Positions 48,741 to 56,013 of a DNA stretch of 64,000 nt are shown here, piece after piece (position 1 is the first letter of the stretch; each line of letters begins with the position of its first letter). The notes under the pieces are model-generated. The model searched no databases. It was not told the origin of the DNA and worked only from the letters and a program-made list of their open reading frames with translations. A program made the position numbers and the translations under genes. This stretch comes from Nocardia aurea (GTDB lineage Bacteria > Actinomycetota > Actinomycetes > Mycobacteriales > Mycobacteriaceae). The stretch lies in assembly GCF_003123685.1 (NCBI RefSeq), contig NZ_QCYJ01000137.1, positions 1 to 64,000 of the forward strand. The letters run 5' to 3'.

Positions 48741-49193
48741 TCAGGTGTGTGAGGGCAGGCGCACGGTGCGGGTGAAGAAGGTGTCGATCTGGTTGATGGC
48801 GTCGGTGAAATGATCCAGGTCAACCGGTTTGGTGACGTAGGCGTTGGCGAAGAGTCGGTAGCTGCCGATGATGTCGTCCTCGGCCGAAGATGTGGTCAAG
48901 ATGATCACCGGAAGATCCGCCAGGTCCTCATCGGCCCGGATCCGGGCCAGAACTTGGCGGCCATCGTATTTGGGCAGGTTCAGATCCAGCAGTACCAGGT
49001 CCGGACGCGGCGCCCGGCTGTACTCGCCACGGCGGAACAGGAAGTTCAGGGCCTGCTCACCGTCGCGCACCACATGCACGGTGCTGGCGTGGGTGTTGTC
49101 CGCGAACGCCTCCAGGGTCATCAACTCGTCACCCGGGTCGTCCTCGACGAGCAGGATGACGATCGGACGCACGCGGACCGTCACGGCGACCAC
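48741..49193 (-). CDS. Stand-alone response regulator (Rcp1/CheY-like)
   Basis: A 150-residue receiver domain without an output domain. It has the acidic pocket VEDDPGD, the phospho-acceptor Asp in LVLLDLNLPKYDG, Thr in VIILTTSSAEDD and Lys in YVTKPVDLDHF. The RRGEYSRAPRPDLVLLDLNLP stretch and the insertion around it are typical of the Rcp1/phytochrome-partner subgroup, which are small receivers working with hybrid kinases through phosphotransfer. No kinase is adjacent. Candidate starts are GTG 49193 and GTG 49184; the latter has GGGG at a better distance. It lies beside an Rsb-type stress operon on the opposite strand, and in other actinobacteria such receivers occur with PAS/phosphatase modules. 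Confidence 0.85.
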   Translation of the reverse strand: MVAVTVRVRPIVILLVEDDPGDELMTLEAFADNTHASTVHVVRDGEQALNFLFRRGEYSRAPRPDLVLLDLNLPKYDGRQVLARIRADEDLADLPVIILTTSSAEDDIIGSYRLFANAYVTKPVDLDHFTDAINQIDTFFTRTVRLPSHT

Positions 49194-49363
49194 CCCGGGG
49201 CGAGCCCTCCGATCCCGCCGAGCACGGGCCTACCGTGCCACGAACTCTGTCGCTGTCCGTACCGCATCGATCGGCGTCCTTCCCGTGGATCGAGCCGGAA
49301 GTACCCGAGCACTCCCGAAGATAAACGCGCACAGTAGCCGAAAAAAATCTGTAGCGGCAAGAG

Positions 49364-49392
49364 TAGACATTGTGGCGGGAGGGGGTTAAAGT
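49364..49392 (+). promoter_or_regulatory. Strong housekeeping-type promoter
   Basis: -35 TAGACA (49364-49369), 17-nt spacer, -10 TAAAGT (49387-49392), predicted start near 49399. It is one of the closest matches to a sigma-A consensus in the window and is not followed by a gene start. Confidence 0.6.
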
Positions 49393-49398
49393 CGCTGT

Positions 49399-49710
49399 CG
49401 TTGCAGAGCAGAAGGCCGAATGGCCGGGCAGGTGAACTGCCCGGAAGAAGCAAAGTTCGACCGTCTCCTCCGGCGGAGAAGAGAATCCGGTGCACTCGGC
49501 CGGCCCGCCGGAGGAGACGTGGAAAACCCCGCAGACATATGCTGGTTCGATCAGGGAGGTGGCTTACTGCATCAGTTACTCGACTCTTCCGTGCCCGAGG
49601 ATCGGGCGCCTTGTTCGCCGCCGATCCGTACGGTCGGCGGACAGAGCAAAACCTGAATCCCTTTCGTAGGTTCATGGGCCCCGGCGCACAGTGCGCCGGG
49701 GCCCACCGGC
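49399..49710 (+). ncRNA. Candidate ~300-nt structured RNA
   Basis: A transcript unit with promoter and terminator but no convincing protein. Between the promoter and the 3' hairpin lie, in order: hairpin CCGGGCAG/CTGCCCGG (49426-49446); perfect 14-bp arms GTCTCCTCCGGCGG and CCGCCGGAGGAGAC enclosing 28 nt (49465-49520); GCCCGA-GGA-TCGGGC (49593-49607); a 10-bp helix with one bulge (49618-49640); AACCT/AGGTT (49650-49672); and the terminator (49676-49704). Size is similar to the Ms1/MTS2823 6S-like RNA of mycolata (about 300 nt), but I cannot confirm identity. Alternatives are another sRNA or a premature-termination leader of the downstream rsb operon, which starts 230 bp further on. A 78-codon frame (49420-49656) within it looks non-coding. 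Confidence 0.55.
49676..49704 (+). terminator. Strong terminator of candidate RNA
   Basis: Perfect 13-bp stem GGGCCCCGGCGCA / TGCGCCGGGGCCC with a CAG loop. No protein gene ends just before it, so it marks the end of the structured RNA. Confidence 0.75.
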
Positions 49711-49937
49711 GTCGAAATCCGAGAACGCCCGAGCCTGGCCTCGAGCAGGCCGAGGGCGCGAAACCCTCGGACGGCAGGCCATCGACCGCCCGCTATTCGG
49801 TGCCGACACCGATATTCACGGGACCGAACCCGCAGGTCAGAGCGGTGTCAGTCCGCCCACGCTGCGCAGCGTCGATCCGTTGCGCGGTCCCCGACAGCTG
49901 ACGGGGCGTCGTCCCCGGACGTGGCAGTATGAGGTCG

Positions 49938-50735
49938 ATGAGCGTGCGGGGCAGGAACAACGTGGTCGTCACCGGTGTCGACGACGGGCCGACGTTACTG
50001 CTCGCGCACGGTTTCGGCTGCGATCAGAACCTGTGGCGACTCGTGGCCCCGGAACTGGCGCGAGAGTTTCGGGTGGTGCTGTTCGACCACGTCGGCGCCG
50101 GGAAATCGGCTCTGTCGGCGTGGACGCCCGAGCGCTACAGCTCCCTGACCGGGTATGCCGAGGACCTCGTCGAGATCTGCGACGAGCTGGATCTGCGTGA
50201 GGTGGTGCTGGTCGGGCATTCGGTCTCGGCGATGATCGCGGTCCTGGCCGTCAACCAGGCCCCGAAGCGGTTCGCGAAACTCGTCCTGCTCACCCCGTCG
50301 CCGCGCTACATCGACGACGGCGACTACCGGGGCGGATTCAGCCGCGCCGATATCGAGGAACTGCTCGAATCGCTGGATTCGAACTATCTGGGCTGGTCGG
50401 CGTCGATGGCGCCGGTGATCATGGGCAACCCGGAGCGTCCCGAGCTGGGTGAGGAGTTGACCGCCAGTTTCTGCCGCACCGATCCGGTGATCGCCCGGGT
50501 CTTCGCCCAAGCGACGTTCCTGTCCGACAACCGCGCCGACCTGCCCGATGTCGGCGTGCCGACCCTGGTGATCCAGACCGCACAGGACGCGATCGCCCCA
50601 CCCGGGGTCGGTGCGTTCGTACGCGCCCAGATCCCCGGCAGTGCGCTGGTCACCCTCGATGCGATCGGACACTGCCCACAGTTGAGCGCCCCGCAGGCCA
50701 CCGCGGCCGCGATCGCGGCGTTCGCGCGCTCGTGA
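49938..50735 (+). CDS. rsbQ: RsbQ-like alpha/beta hydrolase
   Basis: A hydrolase of about 265 residues matching RsbQ, the partner needed by the phosphatase RsbP in the energy-stress branch of the Bacillus sigma-B pathway. It keeps the family opening RNNVVVTG.DDGPTLLLAHGFGCDQNLWRLVAPEL and the elbow VLVGHSVSAMIAVLA, with the nucleophile Ser three residues into GHSVS, then VQTAQDAI-type acid region and IGHCPQLSAP. RsbQ-type proteins have a deep cavity and are thought to bind or hydrolyse a small hydrophobic ligand. Start at ATG 49938 (alternative 49929). Its stop overlaps the start of the PAS-phosphatase gene, which supports the RsbQ call strongly. Confidence 0.85.
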   Translation: MSVRGRNNVVVTGVDDGPTLLLAHGFGCDQNLWRLVAPELAREFRVVLFDHVGAGKSALSAWTPERYSSLTGYAEDLVEICDELDLREVVLVGHSVSAMIAVLAVNQAPKRFAKLVLLTPSPRYIDDGDYRGGFSRADIEELLESLDSNYLGWSASMAPVIMGNPERPELGEELTASFCRTDPVIARVFAQATFLSDNRADLPDVGVPTLVIQTAQDAIAPPGVGAFVRAQIPGSALVTLDAIGHCPQLSAPQATAAAIAAFARS

Positions 50736-52024
50736 TGATGTCGCCGACCGGTGACCTCACCGGAGGTGGGGGCGGATCCTGCGGGGACGAGCCCCGACCC
50801 GAGGGCACCGACACCAACCCGGCGTTCTCCGCGTTGCTCGAGGACAGCGCCGAAGACCTCTACGAGAACGCTCCCTGTGGGTACCTGTCCACCCTGATGG
50901 ACGGCACCATCGCCAAGATCAACACCACCCTGCTGGACTGGTTGGGCTACCGGCGTGCAGAACTCGTCGGGCGCCGACGCGTCACCGACCTGCTCACCGT
51001 GGGCGGGCGTATGTATTACGAGACCCATCTCGCCCCGATGCTGGCCATGCACGGTGAAGTGGGTGGTGTGGCCCTGGAGCTGCGGGGCGCCAACGGATCT
51101 CGGCTCCCGGTGCTGGCGACCTCGGTGGTCAAGACCGGCCCGGACGGCACCGCGCAACTGATCCGCACCACCGTCTTCGACGCCACCGACCGGCGAGCCT
51201 ACGAACAAGAACTCCTGCGCGCCCGCCGAGACGCCGAAGACGCCCGCGAAGCCGCCGATCGCGAACGCGACCGGGTCCAGAAACTCGCGACCACCCTGCA
51301 ACGCAGCCTGCTACCCCCGCAACTTCCTCGAGTACCGGGCATGCGGATCGCCGCCTACTACCACCCCGCCTCCGCCGACGAGGTCGGCGGCGACTTCTAC
51401 GACCTGTTCCCCCTGCGCGGCGACGCCTGGGGATTCTTCCTCGGCGATGTCTCCGGCAAAGGCGCCACCGCCGCCGCGGTCACCTCCCTGACCCGCTACA
51501 CCCTGCGCGCGGCCGCGGTGTACGACCCTGATCCGATCTCGGTGCTCGACAACCTCAATACCGTGCTGCACCACAGGTATCGGCGTGACGAGCCCCGCTT
51601 CTGCACCGTCGTCTACGGCTCCCTCACCCCCACCGACACCGGGTTCGGGCTCACCCTGGCGACCGGTGGGCACACCCCCGCGGTATTGATCCGTGCCGAC
51701 GGCGCCACCAGCCTGATCGAGGCGCCGGGCGGGATGCTCGTCGGCGCGTTCCCCACCGCGACCTTCGTCACCGTCGAGGTGCAGCTACTACCGGGCGATA
51801 GTCTGTTGTTCTACACCGACGGACTCACCGAGGCCCGCACCGGCGGGCGGGAACGCTTCAGCGAGGAACAACTCCGTCACCACATCGCCGCCCTCGGGCC
51901 GGTGGACGCGTCGACACTGATCGCGGACCTCACCGATCTGCTCACCGCGTTCGGCGACGGAGTCGACGACGATACCGCCCTGCTCGCCCTGAGTATCCCA
52001 CCGACCGAAGGCCCACGACCGTGA
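50732..52024 (+). CDS. rsbP: RsbP-like PAS-PP2C phosphatase
   Basis: A 430-residue cytoplasmic phosphatase: N-terminal PAS domain (~residues 40-150, YENAPCGYLSTLMDGTIAKINTTLLDWLGYRRAELVGRR at 50862-50978), a coiled coil (~150-190, rich in Arg/Asp/Glu/Ala), then a SpoIIE/PP2C domain (~195-425). Metal-binding aspartates are in ADEVGGDFYD, LGDVSGKG and DDDTALLAL. The coil-proximal QRSLLPPQLP is the typical SpoIIE entry motif. It would dephosphorylate the anti-anti-sigma factor encoded next. Three in-frame starts (GTG 50732, ATG 50735, ATG 50738) overlap the rsbQ stop, with no separate ribosome binding site, so translation is coupled. Confidence 0.88.
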   Translation: MMMSPTGDLTGGGGGSCGDEPRPEGTDTNPAFSALLEDSAEDLYENAPCGYLSTLMDGTIAKINTTLLDWLGYRRAELVGRRRVTDLLTVGGRMYYETHLAPMLAMHGEVGGVALELRGANGSRLPVLATSVVKTGPDGTAQLIRTTVFDATDRRAYEQELLRARRDAEDAREAADRERDRVQKLATTLQRSLLPPQLPRVPGMRIAAYYHPASADEVGGDFYDLFPLRGDAWGFFLGDVSGKGATAAAVTSLTRYTLRAAAVYDPDPISVLDNLNTVLHHRYRRDEPRFCTVVYGSLTPTDTGFGLTLATGGHTPAVLIRADGATSLIEAPGGMLVGAFPTATFVTVEVQLLPGDSLLFYTDGLTEARTGGRERFSEEQLRHHIAALGPVDASTLIADLTDLLTAFGDGVDDDTALLALSIPPTEGPRP

Positions 52025-52401
52025 GCACCGAATTCGCCGCTGCCAGCCACACCACCACGGCGGGACCGGTGCTCGCCTTCACCGGCGAACTCGACGCCCA
52101 CACCGCCCACACCGCCTTCGCCGCGATCCAGGAAGTGCCACTATCGCGCGGGCAGCTGCTGCTCGTCGACCTGGCCGGGCTGCGGCTCTGTGATTCCAGC
52201 GGCATCTCCGCTCTCATCGCCGCCAGCCACCGCGCCACCGACAGTGACGCCGAGTTCGCCCTCGCCGCGGTACCCGCGCACCTGGCCCGGGTGCTGACCC
52301 TCATCGGATTGGACCGCGTCTTCACCACCTACCCCACCCGCGCAGACGCCCACACCGCGTGGATTGCCGCGCACCCCGCACCCCACGCGACCAACACCTG
52401 A
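52021..52401 (+). CDS. rsbV: STAS anti-anti-sigma factor (RsbV-like)
   Basis: A 126-residue STAS-domain protein: AGPVLAFTGELDAHTAHTAF, QLLLVDLAGLRLCDSSGISALIAASHRA, FALAAVPAHLARVLTLIGLDRVFTTYPT. The phosphorylatable Ser is Ser59 in CDSSG. In known systems a kinase (RsbW) phosphorylates it, and the phosphatase encoded just upstream removes the phosphate, freeing a sigma factor. The GTG start at 52021 overlaps the rsbP stop (GTGA). No RsbW or sigma-B-like gene lies in the window, so the module must act on unlinked partners. Confidence 0.88.
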   Translation: MSTEFAAASHTTTAGPVLAFTGELDAHTAHTAFAAIQEVPLSRGQLLLVDLAGLRLCDSSGISALIAASHRATDSDAEFALAAVPAHLARVLTLIGLDRVFTTYPTRADAHTAWIAAHPAPHATNT

Positions 52402-52631
52402 ACCCCGTCCCGCCGGGTGCGTGGGTGAGATGCCGGAGACCCAGCCGTCCCGGGAACCAGCAGATCTCCACGGCCGTTATGACCCGCACCCGCGACGGCC
52501 CCGACGAGCGGGGCAACGCTGAGCCCGAGCCGTTCTGCTGGACGTAATCCGCCCTCTACCAACGCCGCTCGCGGACGAGTCGCTGAATCCCCCGCAAAGC
52601 GGCGAAACCTCCCTTGATCGACGCCGCGACC

Positions 52632-52675
52632 CCGTCGTACGCTATGACCGACCGGTCGGTCATAGCGTACGACGG
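52632..52675. promoter_or_regulatory. 44-bp perfect palindrome, orphan TetR-like operator
   Basis: Two 22-nt arms, exact reverse complements with no spacer. The core GACCGACCGGTCGGTC is of the well-known TetR-operator type. It lies 25 bp before the start of the hydrolase at 52701 and after the rsbV stop. No TetR gene is near. Confidence 0.7.
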
Positions 52676-52700
52676 CGGGCGTCCATCAGGAGGAATCGCA

Positions 52701-53519
52701 ATGGTGACCAGGAAATTCGCGACGGCGACAGGCGATGTGGCCTACGACGACCTCGGCTCCGGTGACCCGGTCGTACTGCTGCACGCCACCCTGCACGACC
52801 GACGAGACTTCGCGCCGATCATCCCCGCACTCGCACGGAAGAACAGGGTGATCGCCCTGGACTGGCCCGGCCACGGCGAATCCGCGCCCACGGCAACCCT
52901 TTCGGCGGCGCTGCTGGCCGATACGCTCGACGAGTTCGTCACCGGTCTGGATCTACGACGAGCCGTCTTCGTGGGAAATTCGGTGGGTGGATACGCCGCG
53001 GCGAAACTGGCCATCGAACGTCCGGATCGCGTGGCAGGACTGGTGCTGGTCAACACCGGCGGCTTCATTCCACGAAATCCGTTCGTCCACGCCTTCTGCG
53101 CCGCGCTGGGAACACCGCGGATCACGCGCCGTGTCATGCCGTTGTTCATCCGCAGCTATATGAAAGCAGCCGGACCGGCCGACGAAGCGATCATCGAGCG
53201 CGCCACCGCCGCGGCGCGAACCCCCGCCGGCACCGCCGTCGCCGCAGCGCTCTGGCGCAGTTTCAACGACAAGACCTTCGACCTGCGGGACCGGGCCGAT
53301 CGGATCACCGCCCCCACCCTCATCGTATGGGGCACCCGCGACACCGCCATCCCGACTCGGGTCGGACGCCGTACCCACCGAGCGATCACACAATCGAGAC
53401 TGCACGAACTGCCCACCGGCCACGTCGTCTTCTCCTCGGCACCACAGGAATTCCTCGCACTGACACAACCGTTCATCCGATCCCTCACCGCGCTACGCGA
53501 TCCCGACGTGAAAGCCTGA
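52701..53519 (+). CDS. Alpha/beta hydrolase behind an orphan operator
   Basis: A 272-residue alpha/beta hydrolase: oxyanion strand VVLLHATLHDRRDFAPIIPAL, ALDWPGHGES, elbow VFVGNSVGGYAA with Ser94, LVLVNTGGF, acid in LIVWGTRDTAIP, and His in LPTGHVVFSSAPQEF. The first oxyanion residue follows HAT rather than the common HGx. The ATG at 52701 has AGGAGGAA upstream. Expression is probably controlled by a TetR-type repressor through the 44-bp palindrome just upstream, but that repressor is not encoded here. Substrate unknown. Confidence 0.86.
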   Translation: MVTRKFATATGDVAYDDLGSGDPVVLLHATLHDRRDFAPIIPALARKNRVIALDWPGHGESAPTATLSAALLADTLDEFVTGLDLRRAVFVGNSVGGYAAAKLAIERPDRVAGLVLVNTGGFIPRNPFVHAFCAALGTPRITRRVMPLFIRSYMKAAGPADEAIIERATAAARTPAGTAVAAALWRSFNDKTFDLRDRADRITAPTLIVWGTRDTAIPTRVGRRTHRAITQSRLHELPTGHVVFSSAPQEFLALTQPFIRSLTALRDPDVKA

Positions 53520-53577
53520 GATCTGCCTACGTCTCCGTGGGCACTCGGCGGCGCGATATGTCGGCCGCACGGGGCAT

Positions 53578-53888
53578 CGGCGGCCTCTCGACTTCGTTCT
53601 CGATCGCGCCGAGCCCTCCTCGCCGAGCGGCCTGCTCGACCGGGAAACGTACACTATCGGGAACTGCTGTCCACCTTACGAATCCACATAGGCAACGACC
53701 TCGACCGACAACGCACCGCGGCCCGACTCGGCGTCCACCCCAACACCGTCGACTACCGCTTGAAAAGGGTTGCGCGACTCACCGGCCACGACCCCGTCCC
53801 CAGCACAGGAATCTGGAAGCCGACTTCGGCGCTGACCGCCTACGGCTACCACACCGCTTTACGATCGGATTCCCGATCCGTCACGTGA
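53578..53888 (+). pseudogene. PucR-family regulator, C-terminal remnant
   Basis: The last ~70 residues match the PucR C-terminal helix-turn-helix: RELLSTLRIHIGNDLDRQRTAARLGVHPNTVDYRLKRVARLTGHDP (53658-53795), reading to a stop at 53886-53888. A short piece upstream (LDFVLDRAEPSSPSGLLDRE, ~53575-53645) resembles the preceding segment of PucR proteins but in a different frame, so a frameshift lies near 53650. The rest of a ~400-500-residue regulator is missing. It is a decayed gene next to the nitroreductase, which it may once have regulated. Confidence 0.65.
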
Positions 53889-53946
53889 GTTCGCACGACA
53901 ACGTGCGGCTCTCGACATCGTCGGCCATGTCGAGTACACCGATGCA

Positions 53947-54615
53947 ATGCCCTCTTCGAGTGACGATATCTGGCAAGTGTTGTCCACCGCGCGTTCGATT
54001 CGCCGATTCACCGACGAGCCGGTCGACGACGCGACGCTCGAGCGTTGCCTACAGGCCGCGACGTGGGCGCCGAACGGCGCCAACGCGCAACTGTGGCGAT
54101 TCGTAGTCCTCGACGCGCCCGAACAGCGGGCCGCGGTGGCACAGGCGGCCCGGATCGCCTTGCGGTCGATCGAATCGATCTACGGGATGAGCAGGCCCGA
54201 CGACAGCGACCAGAGCCGCGCAGCACGGAACAATCGCGCCACCTACGAACTGCACGACCGTGCGGGTGAATACACCTCCGTGCTCTTCACCGCGTTCAAG
54301 AACGACTTCTCCTCGGAGTTTCTGCAGGGCGGTTCGATCTATCCCGCGGTACAGAACTTCTACCTGGCCGCGCGTGCGCAGGGGCTGGGGGCATGTCTGA
54401 CGAGCTGGGCTTCTTACGAGGGCGGCCAGACTATCCGCGAGTCGGTCGGCATTCCCGACGAATGGTTTCTGGCCGGGCACATCGTTGTCGGCTGGCCGCG
54501 CGGGCGACACGGTCCGGTACGTCGGCGCCCCCTCACCGATGTGGTCTTCCGCAACCGCTGGGATACCGAACACGCCGACATCACCTTCGGGAGGGGCGCC
54601 CGCCCCAGAGGCTAG
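53947..54615 (+). CDS. Nitroreductase family protein
   Basis: A 222-residue FMN-dependent nitroreductase-fold protein. FMN motif TARSIRRFTDEPVDDATLERCLQAATWAPNGANAQLWRFVVL (positions 53986-54111); a central variable part with SRPDDSDQSRAARNN; second flavin region SIYPAVQNFYLAARAQGLGACLTSWASYEGG and VGIPDEWFLAGHIVVGWPRG. All motifs for FMN binding are present. It differs clearly from the nitroreductase at 13530. Upstream lies a decayed PucR gene. Substrate not known; such enzymes often reduce nitroaromatics or quinones. Confidence 0.87.
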   Translation: MPSSSDDIWQVLSTARSIRRFTDEPVDDATLERCLQAATWAPNGANAQLWRFVVLDAPEQRAAVAQAARIALRSIESIYGMSRPDDSDQSRAARNNRATYELHDRAGEYTSVLFTAFKNDFSSEFLQGGSIYPAVQNFYLAARAQGLGACLTSWASYEGGQTIRESVGIPDEWFLAGHIVVGWPRGRHGPVRRRPLTDVVFRNRWDTEHADITFGRGARPRG

Positions 54616-54753
54616 CCGACATCGACACCTCCGAGATTCGCCGACGTCGCTTCGACTGTCTATCGGGGCAACCCGACCTTCCGTGACGAGGCGCCGTGAG
54701 CCGAACCCTGGTGCCGACAGGGCCTTTCGGCTCGGAGGTCCGGCCAGGTTTGT

Positions 54754-56013
54754 TCACCCCGGGCCGGAACCGCGGACCTTTCCGCGTGGTATCTCACGAA
54801 AGGTGAGGTTGCCGTCGGGGGCCGGCTCGCGCGGCATGCCGAGGACGCGTTCGCTGATGGCGTTACGTGCCATCTCGGTGGTGCCGCCGCCGATGCAGGC
54901 GACCTGACGCATCAGGAAGGCCTCGCCCGCGCCGACGAGCGCGTCATCGTCCTCGGGCCACGCCGCCGCCGCGCAACCGGCGATATCGGCTCTGATAGTG
55001 GCTTGGCGCACATTCGCGACACCGTGGAAAAGCCTGCCGATGGCGGCGGATTGGTCCGGCAACACCCCGGAGGCCAAACCGACGGTGAGTCGATCCTGCA
55101 GGGCCGAACCGACGAGGTCGAGCATATGCGCTTCGCCGAGCAGCTCACGTACGCCCGGATCGTCGACGTTGCCCGCCGCTCGCGCGACATCCACCATGGG
55201 GGTGTCGACGATCGCGGGCCGATCCGCCCGGGTGACGTGCGGCGAGTTCGCGGCCATCCTCTCGTGGAACATCCACCGTCGCCCGACCGTCCAGCCGTCG
55301 TCCACCGCGCCGACCCGATCGCTGTCGGGAACGCGGACATCGGTGAGGAATTCCTGACAGAAATCCTTGGCGCCGTTCAGCATTTCGATCTGGTGCACCT
55401 CGATCCCCGGTTGATGGATCGGCAGGATGAACACCGTCAGTCCGCGATGTTTCGGTACATCCCAATCGGTGCGGGCCAGACACAGCGCCCAATCCGACCA
55501 CCAAGCGCCGGTGGTCCAGATCTTGGCGCCGTTGAGGATCCAGTCCTCGCCGTCGCGGACGGCCGTCGTGACAGCACCTGCCACATCGGAGCCGCCGCCG
55601 GGCTCGGACAGGAACTGCATCCAGATCTCCTCCCCGCGCAGGATGGCCGGGATATGGCGCGACTTCTGTTCCTCGGTGCCGAAATCCAACAGCACCGCCG
55701 CGCACGGCGACATGGTCGGCACCTGGAACCGGGTGGGATACTCGTAGCCGAGCAGTTCCTCGTTGAACGCCTTCTGGTGCGCGCCGGTCAGTCCCTGTCC
55801 CCCGTACCGGGTGGGAACGGCGATACCGGCGAAACCGGCCTCGTAGAACTTGTTCTGCAACCGGCGGTCGTAGGCCACGGCCGCCAGTTCCGCGTCCCTG
55901 TCCACGCTGCGCAGTCCGGCCGCGGTCTCGCCGCGGTACTTTCCGAGTTCGGCCCGGATCCATTTCCGCGCGCGTGTGCGGAAGTCCTCGACGGACTCGA
56001 CCTGGTCGCTCAT
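54754..56013 (-). CDS. Acyl-CoA dehydrogenase, subunit 1 of tandem pair
   Basis: A 419-residue acyl-CoA dehydrogenase. N-domain DFRTRARKWIRAELGKY and YDRRLQNKFYEAGFAGIAVPTRYGG; flavin region FLSEPGGGSDVAGAVTTAVRDGEDWILNGAKIWTTGAW (positions 55501-55614); C-domain ending ACIGGGTTEMARNAISERVLGMPRE, with the GGGT-E motif. It overlaps the gene at 56010 by ATGA, so both are made together. In mycolata such tandem unequal acyl-CoA dehydrogenases form alpha2beta2 heterotetramers that oxidise steroid or other bulky side-chain acyl-CoAs (FadE26-27, FadE28-29, FadE34 type). The exact substrate cannot be stated. Confidence 0.9.
   Translation of the reverse strand: MSDQVESVEDFRTRARKWIRAELGKYRGETAAGLRSVDRDAELAAVAYDRRLQNKFYEAGFAGIAVPTRYGGQGLTGAHQKAFNEELLGYEYPTRFQVPTMSPCAAVLLDFGTEEQKSRHIPAILRGEEIWMQFLSEPGGGSDVAGAVTTAVRDGEDWILNGAKIWTTGAWWSDWALCLARTDWDVPKHRGLTVFILPIHQPGIEVHQIEMLNGAKDFCQEFLTDVRVPDSDRVGAVDDGWTVGRRWMFHERMAANSPHVTRADRPAIVDTPMVDVARAAGNVDDPGVRELLGEAHMLDLVGSALQDRLTVGLASGVLPDQSAAIGRLFHGVANVRQATIRADIAGCAAAAWPEDDDALVGAGEAFLMRQVACIGGGTTEMARNAISERVLGMPREPAPDGNLTFREIPRGKVRGSGPG

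Noticed and set aside
49420..49656. 78-codon frame inside the candidate RNA
   Set aside because: Its ATG has only a weak ribosome binding site, the sequence is dominated by hairpin arms, and the protein has no recognisable pattern; kept only as an alternative to the RNA call.
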